A stretch of DNA of 64,000 nucleotides from Channa striata. Its lineage: Eukaryota; Chordata; Actinopteri; Anabantiformes; Channidae. The number at the start of each line of letters is the position of its first letter. Position 1 is the stretch's first letter. This document shows positions 25,985 to 36,148 of this stretch, one piece after another. A program made the position numbers and the translations under genes. The DNA lies in assembly GCA_033026295.1 (NCBI GenBank), contig CM065185.1, forward strand, positions 2,418,001 through 2,482,000, written 5' to 3'. Below the pieces are notes generated by a model. The model was given only the letters and a program-made list of their open reading frames with translations, was not told the DNA's origin and did no database searches.

Positions 25985-26312
25985 TTTCTGGGGGAAAACG
26001 TTTAATTTCCCATCAGAAATAACTGAGGTTGGTTATTGCAGTTGGAGGTGATGGTGATAACGTTCCATCCTCACGTCCTGTACAGGAATAAAAAACACAG
26101 TGACGGTGTTTTTAGATGTTACAAGCGCTGAAAACGTTGGGAATAGTTCGATGTGTGTGTATCTAATTTCATAATAGACATTAAGTCACTTTCTTGTTCA
26201 CTTATTTTATAATTGGTAAATATTTTAAAATTATTAACTAATAAAAAGTTTCTAAAATCCGTACTTAACCTGCACCTGAATGCCATTTAATGTTTGCACT
26301 GCTGGCTGCCGG

Positions 26313-26347
26313 GTGTGTGTGTGTGTGTGTGGGTGTTGGGGGGGGGG
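26313..26347. repeat. (GT)n followed by poly-G
   Basis: About nine GT units, then GGGTGTT, then a run of eleven G (26337-26347). It lies immediately upstream of the KLF core promoter and is a likely site of length polymorphism. Confidence 0.9.
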
Positions 26348-26354
26348 AGCGGAA

Positions 26355-26391
26355 GCCACACCTCCCGGTATGCGGACAGGAGCTATAATAA
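26355..26391 (+). promoter_or_regulatory. KLF gene core promoter (CACCC-type box and TATA-like box)
   Basis: CCACACCTCCC at 26355-26365 is a CACCC-type box of the kind bound by KLF/SP proteins. TATAATAA at 26384-26391 is a plausible TATA box, placing transcription start near 26412-26420 and giving a 5' UTR of about 125 bases before the ATG at 26543. The CTATAATAAG segment is also one mismatch from a MEF2 site. MEF2 control of KLF2 is established in mammals, so this is worth testing, but here it is inference. Confidence 0.5.
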
Positions 26392-26542
26392 GAGGCTCCG
26401 CCACTTCTGATGATACTCACATCCTGAATCCTGGAAGGCAGCTGAGCTCCCAACGATCATCAAGCAGGCGATCTATGGACAGAGAGGACAGTGTCTGTCC
26501 GCGTTTCTCTTTTTAAACTTTTGATTTTTTCTTGTCTGAGGG

Positions 26543-28122
26543 ATGAGCGTGGCCATGGCTGAGGCGCTGATGCCCGCTTCGGCGTCCTTTCCACACGTCC
26601 AAGCAGTGGAACAACAGTTTGACAATGTAAGTGCTCGATTTTAACTTTGGAAACTGCACATTCGTCTCATCCTGCTGAAAATGTCGAACTGTTCTGAGTC
26701 TTGTTACTTCGGGTTCTCACCTACCTGTTCTCCCCCCCACAGCTGTGCAAGCGGAACGAGTGTGGACGGAGCAGAGCCACAGGTGGCGCAGACAATCCGC
26801 TCATCGAGGTGGAGTTTAGCATCGTGCAGTCTCCCGCTCTTCTCCCCAAAGACGATGACGAACTCGGAAAGTTTTTGGACCTCGAGTTCATTTTGGCCAA
26901 CACCATGGACAACAGCGACGGCGGCGACGGCGTTTCTCCAGCTCCGCAGCAGCAGTGCGCCTACTCCCTGCCGGAGTCCCCGGAGAGCTGCAGCGGGGGG
27001 TCTCTGGCCGACTGCAGCGACCACCCCTCCTCTCAGCTGACCGCACAGAGTTACCACAACAGTGCGGGGTTCACAGGTTCGAGCCCGGTCCACAGCCTGA
27101 TGGCGGAGCTTCTCACGCCAGAGATGGGCTACACAGGGGAGAGCTCGCCGGAGAGCGCAGGGAAGGCGAGAGACGGACACGAGTACACCGAGCTGAGGGC
27201 GTTGAACCCGGTCACCATTCGCGCTGCACCTGCTCATGGCCAAGTGACCGCATCTCCTCCCCCGCTTGGATACAAAGTTAAGAGCGAGCCCGTTGGACAG
27301 TCTTGTATGATGGCCGCTGCTGGGGAGGACTTCATAGGACAGATGTTTATGAAGCACCCAATGCGCTCCGTGCACCCTGCGGCTTTTACGCACCATCCCG
27401 CTACAGTTCCGGGTGCGTCTTCGGGGTTCAGTGGGCACCCCATGCAACAAGAGGCAGCTCAGGGTCGGACGGGCTGTCATTTAGCTCAAATGAACTCCAT
27501 GGGCGCGCATCATAATCAACACCATCTCCAACACCACTACATGAACGCCCCCTACCACCAGTACGCACACCAGACTGCGCCACGGTTCCAAGGACAGTAC
27601 AGCATGCGCGGAGAGCCAGTCCGCGTTCACCAGCAGCAGCATCCGGTGTGTGTGCAGGGCATGATGCTCACCCCTCCATCGTCGCCGTCATTGCTGGAGT
27701 TCTACGCGCACGATGAAGCGGGGAGCGTTAAGCAGAAGCGAGGTCGCAGGTCGTGGGCAAGGAAACGCACCGCGACTCACAACTGCGAGTTCCCAGGTTG
27801 TGGGAAAACCTACACCAAGAGTTCGCACCTCAAAGCGCACATGAGGACGCACACAGGTGAGTGCGTGTTGCTGGTCGAGGCCAGGAAACTGTCTTTTACT
27901 GTTTTGACTGTCATCTCAACATCTTGCTGTGTCTTGTGTCCCCCAGGTGAAAAGCCATACCACTGCAACTGGGAAGGCTGCGGCTGGAAGTTCGCCAGAT
28001 CCGACGAGCTGACCCGTCACTTCCGAAAGCACACTGGACACCGGCCCTTCCAGTGCCACCTGTGCGAGCGCGCCTTCTCCCGCTCCGACCACCTGGCTCT
28101 GCACATGAAGAGGCACCTGTAG
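26543..28122 (+). CDS. klf2: Kruppel-like zinc-finger transcription factor, KLF2/4/17 group
   Basis: Nuclear transcription factor binding CACCC/GC-box DNA. The spliced CDS joins 26543-26626, 26743-27856 and 27947-28122 (457 residues). Intron 1 is GTAAGT...CCCACAG, phase 0. Intron 2 is GTGAGT...CCCCAG, phase 1, at the family's usual place between fingers 1 and 2. Domains: MAEALMPASASF (from Met5) resembles the family N-terminus; DDDELGKFLDLEFILANT (65-82) is the acidic/hydrophobic activation motif; VKSE at 207-210 fits a SUMO site; a His-rich patch spans 284-296; LTPPSSP (337-343) resembles the FBW7 phosphodegron known in KLF2; basic KQKRGRRSWARKR (358-370) is a likely NLS. C2H2 fingers use C376/C381/H394/H398, C406/C411/H424/H428 and C436/C439/H452/H456, ending 'MKRHL'. 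Finger residues CNWEGCGW and CHLCERAF favour KLF2 over KLF4, but fish klf17 remains possible, as does klf2a versus klf2b. The first ATG (-3 G) and the ATG at 26555 (-3 G, +4 G) could both be used. No neighbouring gene is close. Confidence 0.93.
26627..26742 (+). other. KLF intron 1 (116 nt)
   Basis: Bounded by a GTAAGT donor and a polypyrimidine tract TTCTCCCCCCCACAG acceptor. Its length is not a multiple of three, so retention would shift the frame. An in-frame ATG inside it at 26701 makes exon 2 look like a longer single open frame, but that start is intronic. Confidence 0.88.
27857..27946 (+). other. KLF intron 2 (90 nt, open in frame)
   Basis: A GTGAGT donor and a TGTCCCCCAG acceptor flank 90 nt with no in-frame stop. 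Splicing restores the HTGEKP linker between fingers 1 and 2. Retention would insert 30 residues (beginning ECVLLVEARK, ending CCVLCPPG) in that linker without changing the frame. Confidence 0.88.
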
Positions 28123-28920
28123 GCCGCACTGAATGTACGCAGCGTGTCCACAGCTGCCACGCCACACGTCAAGACACTTTCTTCCTCTAAGGAGCAGTTG
28201 TGTCAACGACTTTCATCATTTACAACAGAGTTAAGTGCCTCTCTGCCAGAAGAAAAGGACTGATGGGTTTTGTACATATCTGTGCATATATACGCATATC
28301 GTTGCCTAAATTATAGAAGTTTTGGTATTTAAGACCCTTCCACAGCCTGTCTTTAATAACTTATTGATTGTTAGTGAGTGCCTTGACAAGATTGTGTATT
28401 TGCTTCCCAAAGGACAATCCTCACTGCGGGCAGGACCCATTGTACATACTGTAAATTGTATTTTTTAATGTTTACATCTTTTATCAGTACTACTCAAATC
28501 AGGTCAGGGTTTTTATTGAAAGTTTTTATATATATAATTTTTTAGGATACATCATAGATGTTATAGATTTGCTACATATTGTAGGCTATGCCTCTATGTG
28601 TCAAACTTTTTTTGGTTTTGTGAAGGTTTACTCAAGCAGTGCCAACAAATTCAGGTCATTGTCAGAATACTTAGTATCAGGTGTCAGTCCATCCTCACCC
28701 TTACACGCATGTGTTTTACGGGACTCAACACTTTTTGGGACAGTTTGTTCTTTGCTTCGTAAAACCCGTGTTTTAAAAATGAAGAACTCTTCTAAACATT
28801 CTAGCCACTGGTTGAACTGCTGTACTTGAAAGAGAATGGCCACTCTGATGTATATTTTTTCAAGAATGCTATTGTTTTATGCGCATAAGGGCTCAAAAAT
28901 AAAAGTACTTTTACAATATA
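28123..28920 (+). promoter_or_regulatory. KLF 3' UTR with Pumilio-type elements
   Basis: About 0.8 kb of AU-rich 3' UTR. UGUACAUA, an exact match to the Pumilio recognition element (UGUANAUA), occurs at 28271-28278 and again at 28441-28448. GTGCCTT at 28378-28384 matches a miR-124-type seed target. Long A/T runs near 28525-28545 add AU-rich character. The motif calls are direct; function is inferred. Confidence 0.6.
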
Positions 28921-28940
28921 CCTGTTGTTGCCTTTTTATC
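28898..28940 (+). terminator. KLF polyadenylation signal
   Basis: AATAAA at 28898-28903. A TGTTGTTGCCTTTTT G/U-rich element follows about 20 nt downstream (from ~28922), so cleavage is expected near 28918-28922. Confidence 0.8.
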
Positions 28941-28944
28941 CAGC

Positions 28945-29360
28945 TTTGCTTATGCTATTTGGTTTCTGCACTTTGTGTTTCAAGACAGGGGTAAAAGGTG
29001 GCAGCACAAATGTAAATACTGTGACCTATAGAATTTGGTGCCATATAATAATTCCACACTGCAAGTGTTGCTTCCTTGCTCAGAAGTTGAAATCTTCAGT
29101 AACTTTTACAGTTTTATAGCACATAGTGATCCACAATAAAGGATCGGAGAAACTGAACTGTTCAGTTGAAACTGCAGTGAAGTCACTGCTGTTATGGCAA
29201 TAAGCATCAATGACTCAGATCAGGTTGTATTTTTTCACTTGGTAATAAATACTGCCCTCTCATGTTCATTCACATAATAACATTTGTCTGTCATAAATCT
29301 TGAATCAAATTTACATTTTTACATTGTAGCTGATCTTTTTTCAGCTACCATGACTTACCA
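28945..29360. other. Intergenic, nothing seen
   Basis: AT-rich sequence immediately downstream of the KLF gene. Another AATAAA occurs near 29136 and could be an alternative distal polyA site, but there is no other support. Confidence 0.4.
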
Positions 29361-29367
29361 GCACAGT

Positions 29368-29525
29368 TGGATAGAGAGTTTTTCCTCTAAACCGTTGCCT
29401 GTAGCTGCCCAAATGGGATTTGTTGGGTTTCTTTAAATGTCTGTATAGTCTTGATTTTATGATGTGCCTTAAGATGGCTTAGTTGTAAATTGGTGCTATA
29501 TAAATAAAGTTGAATTGAAAAAAAA
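29368..29525 (+). mobile_element. L2-like LINE 3' tail
   Basis: Contains GAGTTTTTCCTCT, GGGATTTGTTGGGTTT, TCTGTATAGTCTTGATTTTATG and the terminal GGTGCTATATAAATAAAGTTGAATTG followed by an A run. This is the same tail as at 34.3-34.47 kb. Only the last ~155 bp were inserted, as is common for 5'-truncated LINE copies. Confidence 0.85.
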
Positions 29526-29904
29526 ATAGATAATAATTTTCCAAATGATTATTACAAACATTACAAAAATGACAGAGCAAAATGCATTGGAAAACAATAA
29601 TGAGTAGAAACAAGGACTAAGTTTCAAAGAGCTCCCTAAGGTTCCTGTTAATGTAGAAAAAATACTGTATGTGGCAGCAGAGTCCAAAGGAATAATTTAG
29701 AAACTGTTTTCTAAGGGGAGGCTGGTTGAAGGTGGCTTTAGGACTTTACATCTAACACTGAGCTAACTAGGAAACACTGATCCAGTCACTTCCAGATGGT
29801 GGTTACTATACAGCAATGTCTCTAAAACAAATAAATACAAGAAAAAAGAGGAAGAAGAATCCAAAACAATATGCCTATCTGAAACATTTATCAAAGATGT
29901 ACTT

Positions 29905-30030
29905 TTAGTCATTTGGCAGATGCTTTTACCCAAAGCGACTTAGACCTGAATGAGAGACTTCCAGTGGGGTTCTGAACCGGACGCGTATTGCAGCAGTCTA
30001 GACAAGACACGAGCAGCATCTGCCAAATGA
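29905..30030 (-). mobile_element. SINE tail fragment with flanking inverted repeat
   Basis: CATTTGGCAGATGCTTTTACCCAAAGCGACTT (from 29910) is the reverse complement of the common fish SINE 3' end (GCTTTGG-ATAAAAGCGTCTGC type). AGCATCTGCCAAATG at 30015-30029 is an exact inverted copy of 29910-29924. Confidence 0.65.
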
Positions 30031-30120
30031 GTTAGGTTACATAATCAGAAAGGCAGATTTTGATCTTTCTGATGTTCTAGAGGATAATATACAAATTTAC
30101 ATACGTGTTATACATGTCTT

Positions 30121-30800
30121 AGGTAAGGTAAGGTAATCTTTATTGATCCCACGAAATTTACAAGGTACAAAGCTCCCAGATATACAAAGCAACAAGAGTA
30201 GTGCCCTAAGTAATGTAATAAAGTGCAAGTAATGTGAAAAAAAATTACATTCAATTCTATTTACAAATGTACAATGTATAAGTAACACAGAATATGTACA
30301 ATATTTGAAGTTCATTTGAGGTTAGACTGTGGAGTTATAGAGTCTAACCACGGTGGGAATGAAAAACCTGCATTAGTGCTCCGTCCTACACTGAGGGTGA
30401 CAGGTGTTGTCCATGATGGATGTCAGCTTGGCCAACATCCTCCTGTCACCCACCTCCTCCACAGAGTCCAGTGGGCAGCCCAGGACAGAGCTGGCTCTCC
30501 GGACCAGCTTGTTCAGTCTGTTCGTGTCCTGGTCGGTGCTGCCTGAACCAGCAGACCACAGCGTAGTGAAGAGCCGAGGCCACCACAGAGTCTTAGAATG
30601 TCCTTAACACAGGCCTGCAAACGCCAAAGGACCTCAGTGTCCTCAGAAGATGGAGGCGACTTTGACCCTTCTTGTACAAGGCATCAGTGTTGTCAGTCCA
30701 GTCCAGTTTATGGTTGAGGTGAACACCCAGGTACTTGAAGCCGTCCACCCTCTAAAGGTCCGAGCCCTGGATGTTAGAAGCTGAAACAGGATGTTGTCTA
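30121..30800 (-). mobile_element. LINE 3' portion (family B), minus strand
   Basis: The + strand begins AGGTAAGGTAATCTTTATTGATCCCAC, a typical reverse-complemented LINE 3' UTR end. It then reads, in reverse complement, the same C-terminal protein as the 7.8-8.2 kb copy (GATGTTGGCCAAGCTGACATCCATC, and a leucine/arginine-rich region ending near CTGAGGTCCTTTGGCGTTTGC). It continues further 5' than the 7.8 kb copy, into an ATGGTTGAGGTGAACACCCAGGTACTTGAA block at ~30710-30740. Frameshifts and stops make it a dead copy. Confidence 0.8.
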
Positions 30801-32040
30801 CGGTGCTGTCATTTGAACTCATTTTGACATTTCCTGAAATACTGAATACTGTCTTTAAGTGCCCTAAAATGTGTCCACTGCATGAGTGTAAGTGTGAAGA
30901 ACTCCTGCTTCTGTTTTTCTCCTTCTCATTCTTTAGATTGTCCACTAGATGTCCTCATTGGTACAGCACAGCTTGCATTTGGGGCCCAGGCTGGTGGTAC
31001 AAACCTGTTTTAATTAGAAAAGCTGGTCTCATGAGTTCAATCTGTTTCACTCCCTTTTGTGAGTTTGTTACCTGAACAAGTTTTGCAGACTTTTCTTTCC
31101 ACGTCCCCTTTTTGACATGTGATCAAATATCTCATGTTGAACCTTTTATATGTTGTTTTTGTACTATTTACTGATCAAAATTTCGGTTTTAATTAATTGA
31201 AAAGTATTGAATTCTCTTTTCATTTACATTTAACATAGCAGGCCAGCGTTACGGGAATGGCCCGTAATTAAGTTGAGGCTTTACTAGTTTTTCCACCAAG
31301 CAATGACAGCTCTTTGGACTTCATATTGAAAGTTAACAACAGATATTAAAAGCAAAAGTAAAATCACTTACTTGTTTACTTGGCCATGGCATTGAGCTGA
31401 GATGAGCATTAAACTGACCAAAACTGGGAGTGTTCAACTAAAAGTGGGTATAAATTTAGCACAGGTTATCCAATATTTTCAGTCAATCCATTACACAAAT
31501 TCTAGCAGTCTTATTTTAAGAGAATCTTGATGTGTTCTTTTCAAATCTACTGTGATGGCTTACAGTGCCAAAATGATGAAAACTGTGTCACTGTCCAAAT
31601 ACCTACGGACCTGACTATTTTAGCTAATCACCTACAAATTAATGTATTTTTTTATTCATGCTAAATACAATTCAATTCAATTATATCCATTGTTTTGGCT
31701 AATGGCATGGACAACAGTTAACTGGAGTCAGAAACTAGCAAAACCCAAATTCTAGTAAATGAACTAAAATTAAAGGTTACAAAAATGATAAAAAGATTTT
31801 AGTTTACAAGATGTTACATGTAACATCAAAGAGTTCAGACAAACTACCTAAATGAAAAGTGGTACTTTCAGTGAAGTAATAGTCAAACTTGACAGCTAAA
31901 AGATTAAAGAACATATCTGTTCATAAGTCTACAAAAACAATACATATGGTTATCTCCTCAAAGTTCAGATCCCTGTACACTGGGTTCTGAACTCGTTACT
32001 TCAAGCAGTGTGTTGAGTTGTGCACTCTCCAAGACTCCCA
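30800..32040. other. Gene-free interval
   Basis: AT-rich. No gene or repeat that I can name. Confidence 0.4.
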
Positions 32041-32049
32041 CTTGGAGTT

Positions 32050-32625
32050 AATGTGACTGATATGGAAAAAAGTGTCATTCCATGGATGTAAAGTATTCTC
32101 TTTTATTATTCATTACTTTTCTGAGGCAAATGATCCAATCGTACATTTGTGTGTGTAGATCAAGTATGTGAACCTCTAGGTTTATAAATTCATTTAAAGC
32201 TGAAATTCAGTGCATCAGGACACAGCTGAACAACTGGCAAAGTCGCAGAGCCACTACTCTCAAGGAAGGACACTGCTGACTGTCCACAGTTGACTGAAGG
32301 CCATGTGGATCTTTAAATATGGATGAGACCAAAGTAGAACTTGTGGCTTAAATGAGAAGTGTTATGTTTGGTGATAAAAAAACGCAGCATTCCAGCACAA
32401 GAACCTTCTACCATGAAATATGGTGGTGGAAGTATCCGAGTTTGGTTTGCTTTGCTGCCTCTGAAACAAGGCAACTTTCCAACAAATTCAGCAGAAAAAT
32501 ACCAAAGCAGCAACAGTATCTGTAAACTGAGGCTCAACAGAAAGTGGATCATGCAACAAGACAACAACCCATTACACACGAGTCCTTCTACTAGAGGATG
32601 GTAAAAACAGATAAATTGTAATGTT
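32050..32625 (+). mobile_element. Degenerate Tc1/mariner element with transposase fragment
   Basis: CAAGTATGTGAACCTCTAGG (32161-32180) resembles the inner end of a fish Tc1 element. From 32310 the text encodes a Tc1 catalytic-domain remnant: ATGGATGAGACCAAAGTAGAAC (DETK-type segment), TMKYGGGSIRVW (the conserved GGGS motif) and MQQDNNPLHTS (the second catalytic aspartate with the QQDN-P-H signature). Stops and frameshifts separate these segments, so no functional transposase is made. Confidence 0.8.
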
Positions 32626-32734
32626 TTGAAATGGCAGTGGCAGAGAAGCATATGAAAGTGATAACTGATAACAGTGATGACAGCCATTTAATGAGTTGGC
32701 CTGGTCATAGGGCAATAAGTGGTCTAGCTCTAAA

Positions 32735-33945
32735 CTTCACTTCTTAGTTGTAAAGCAATTATGTGACCACCTGCGCAGAAACGACTTGTTTGAAGAATTT
32801 CAGTCAGGATTTAGAGGTCATCATAGCACAGAAACCGCAAACGATCTTCTTCTGGCTTCAGATAACGGACTTGTCTCTATACTAGTTCTGCTAGATCTTA
32901 GTGCTGCATTTGACACCATTGATCACAGAATATTATTACAGAAATTAGAACATGTTATTGGAATTAAAGGAACTGCACTAAATTGGTTTAAATCGTATCT
33001 ATCAGATAGATTCCAATTTGTTCATGTTAATGATGAATCTTCCACATACACAAAAGTTAGTTATAGAATTCCACAAGGCTCTGTGTTAGGACCAATACTC
33101 TTTACTTTATATATGTCTCCCCTTGGCAACATTATTAGAAAACACTCTATATATCTATCTATGAAACCTGATGAAACAAATCAATTAATCAAACTACAAG
33201 CATGTCTAAAAGAAATAAGGGACTGGATGATGCATAATTTCCTTCTTCTAAACTCAGATAAAACTGAAGTTATTGTATTTGGGCCTAAAAGTCTAAGAAA
33301 CATGTTTTCCAACCATATCGTTACTTTAGATGACATAACTCTGCCCCCAGTAGTACTGCAAGGAATCTGGAGTCATTTTTGACCAGGATTTGTCATTTAA
33401 CATCACAGATAAAGCAAATCTCTAGAACAGCCTTCTTCCATCTACGGAATGCCAAAATTAGGAGCATCCTGTCTCAAAGCGATGCTGAAAAACTGGTTCA
33501 TGCATTTGTTACTTCTAGATTGGACTATTGTAATTCTCTACTTTCAGGCTGCCCCAGTAACTCTCTAAAAAGCCTCCAATTAATCCAAAATGCTGCAGCA
33601 AGATTACTGACTGGGATTGGTAAGAGAGATCATATTTCATCTTCATTAGCTTCTCTCCATTGGCTTCCCATTAAATGTAGAATAGAATTTAAAACCCTTC
33701 TTCTTACCTATAAAGCTCTAAATGGTCAAGCTCCATTATATCTAAAAGATCTCCTAGTACCCAAAATGCAGGCCTACTTATGGTTCCCAGAATTTCCAAA
33801 AATAGAATGGGAGGCAAAGCCTTTAGCTATCAAGCTCCTCTCCTGTGGAACCAGCTCCCAGTCCAGATTCGGGAAGCAGACCCCCTCTCTACTTTTAGGA
33901 CTAGGCTCAAAACCTTCCTCTTCGATATAGCTTATAGTTGGTTCT
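32735..33945 (+). pseudogene. L2/CR1-like LINE reverse transcriptase, inactivated
   Basis: Longest LINE copy in the window, 5'-truncated at about 32735. It encodes palm and finger motifs of a non-LTR reverse transcriptase: FEEFQSGFRGHHSTETA, LLDLSAAFDTIDHRILL (motif A with its catalytic Asp), TALNWFKSYLSDR, and IPQGSVLGPILFTLYM (motif B). The sequence then jumps from NIIRKHSI straight to YLSMKPDETNQL, so the motif C box with its two catalytic aspartates is deleted. The reading continues with LLLNSDKTEVIVFGPK. A frameshift near 33380 moves to a second frame carrying FVTSRLDYCNSLLSGC, IQNAAARLLTGIGKRDH and LASLHWLPIKCRIEFK, and another shift near 33780 precedes the end. The missing motif C and the frameshifts make it inactive. 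Confidence 0.9.
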
Positions 33946-34470
33946 AGTCATGCTGCTATAGGCTTAGACTGCTGGGGGACTCTGCACTGTGCCACTTAAC
34001 TTTTCTCTTCGGTCTCTCCTCTCACCCCACATCTATAATGTCACCACTGTATGGCATTAACTCTGTATCTTCTTTGTCCTGTGTTGGTCCTTCTCCCTCT
34101 CTGTCTCCCTCTCTCTGTCCCTGTCTTCAGGTGTCCCTGGATTTGGCGCTGTGTGTCCTCCAGTGTGCAGCTACTGGTCCTATTAACCTGTTTTGTTGTT
34201 GCTTTTGTTGCTCTGTTCTTTTCTCTCTCCACTTTCCACTCAGCCCAACCGGTCAAGGCAGATGTCCGCCCACCCTGAGCCTGGTTCTGCTGGAGGTTTC
34301 TTCCGTTAAAGGGAGTTTTTCCTCTCCGCTGTTGCCTAGAGCTGCTCAAGGGGGATTTGTTGGGTTTTCTCTAAATGTTTGTATAGTCTTGACTTTATTA
34401 TGTAAAGTGCCTTAAGATGACCTTGTTGTGAATTGGCGCTATATAAATAAAGTTGAAATTAATTGAAAAT
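33946..34470 (+). mobile_element. 3' UTR and tail of the same LINE
   Basis: Contiguous with the coding part above. It includes a CT-rich tract (~34090-34135), the CCACCCTGAGCCTGGTTCTG and TTTCTTCCGTTAAAGGGAG blocks, and the terminal TTGGCGCTATATAAATAAAG TTGAAATTAATTGAAAA. This full tail is the reference for the shorter tail fragments at 1, 7.7, 29.4, 36.8, 37.2 and perhaps 49.5 kb. Confidence 0.88.
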
Positions 34471-34474
34471 TCAA

Positions 34475-35900
34475 ACTTCTTTCTGTTCTGCCACATGCAC
34501 TGAGTTTAAATTGGGTTAGGAGAGGCCTAGGTTAGTACTATTGTATTGGATCTTATTGTAAAGTATACGATTGCATTTATAATTTACACAGAAATTAAAC
34601 TGACCGTGGCAAATGTGGGAACATCAAGTAATTCCCCCAAAATAGGAATTTACAGATGCTTTGCACCATACTTGTTTAATTCAACCTAAAAATTCAATTA
34701 CAATAACTAAAATGCAACTTGCATGTAATTTGTAATTGACTGATTTTAAACTTGCTTCTTTGATTCTAGTTCTGTTAGTACATGCATGTAAATGCCATTA
34801 AATATCCCAGTGGCTTCCCTTAATCAAAATATCTCTACTTCCAGATGGAAAACACTTCCAGATGACCTCACTTAGAGAAACCTGTAGTTTAGATCATATC
34901 ATGTTGTATCTCACACTATGGAGTTTGAAACCATTGTCAACATGCTTTCCTGAGCTCCCCCATACGACATCATCTGAACTCCTAAAGATGAAAAACTCCT
35001 CTGAATAATGTCATCAGGAGGAGTTTTTTCAGCTAGAAGCAGAGAAATATTTTAATATAGGGAAGTCAATTTAAAACTATTAAAAAATTATTAAAAGCAT
35101 TAATGTGCATTTAAGCCCTAAAATAAAGCTATAGAGAACAAGTTGAAAATTGGTGAAATTTCTCTTTAAATACAATTTTATAAATGGTATAGTAAATAAT
35201 AATACATTTATGGTCTTATTGTTTATTGGTCTTGTGGCATAAATGATTATGAAAGAACCACTGGCTACACCCATTTATCTCCTCATCCATTCTCCCAATC
35301 TGTTGTTGGAAAATTTGACAGTGTTTGGAGAGCTGCCATATGAAATTTTAAACCAAGTACCCTCAGTGTTTATCTGAGATTCTGTTCACAAATCTGCAGA
35401 CAAGATTTGGACTTATCTTCAAAGCAACACATACAGAATATTAATCAGAAAACAAAACAAAATCAAAACAGCTCATAGCTTTATCTGCCTTGATCTAATT
35501 GTCAATAGTGAAACTAAAAAGCCAGTAGATTAATAAAATAAAAAATCTATTTTAATAAATAATGCACATATCAGCTCATCTTTTTTTTCAACTGGAAGTC
35601 AGTGCAGAGCGCTCGGAGACTCTGCGTGTGAATGATTAGTATTCACCGGGAGTGCATGCATTTGTTGTTAAGGAGGCAAAGCTTTGTGGTCCCTTGTAGC
35701 CTTGTTTACCTAACCCAAGGGATTCTGGGTTATGTCAAGTGTCACTAGGTGAGAAGTCAAATTCCATACTCTATCATGGCAGAAATCAAGACAATGTTCA
35801 AACACTTAAAAATATTTGATTCTATAGTACGCCGTTTCAAAAAACATGTGTCTAGCACCAATAATTCCCACATTTGCAGGAAACTTCTGTGATCTCATAC
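34475..35900. other. Gene-free interval
   Basis: AT-rich. A hairpin-forming sequence around 34990-35027 (AAAAACTCCT... AGGAGGAGTTTTTT) is the only structure noted. Confidence 0.4.
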
Positions 35901-35904
35901 AAAC

Positions 35905-36025
35905 CTCCACGTTAAAATGCCACTTCCCAAACCCAGATTTAAACCCTGAGGTCAAAGGGAGTGCACGGGAGAACGCCTGATTCTAACACCGATACTGCAG
36001 ACTGCTCAGCTATGCATCGCCCCTC
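35905..36025 (-). mobile_element. tRNA-like SINE head, minus strand
   Basis: In reverse complement the sequence has TAGCTGAGCAG (36002-36012), an exact tRNA A-box, and about 55 nt further GGTTTAAATCT (35935-35945), a near B-box. It then runs into GGGAAGTGGCATTTTAACGTGG. The spacing and A-then-B order fit a Pol III-type SINE head. No cloverleaf was found. Confidence 0.55.
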
Positions 36026-36148
36026 AACGTCACAAAGAAAATGTCTGGAATGCATCATTTAGTGTTTGTTTTTGCATTTTTACACACGATACTCAGTGGC
36101 GGTCCTAGAGTCTAATAGGGTCCTAAATACAAACCGCACCACACAGAG

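Noticed and set aside
26701..26742. ATG upstream of KLF exon 2 as a start (473-codon single frame)
   Set aside because: It lies in intron 1 before a clear CCCACAG acceptor, and the long frame also reads through intron 2. The three-exon model restores the family N-terminus and the TGEKP linker.
26704..27480. 258-codon minus-strand open frame opposite KLF exon 2
   Set aside because: It is the antisense shadow of a GC-rich coding exon. No domain, and it crosses the exon 2 acceptor.
34038..34415. 125-codon frame in the LINE 3' tail
   Set aside because: Translation of a non-coding CT-rich LINE 3' UTR; related frames recur wherever the tail recurs, including the minus-strand frame at 151-342.
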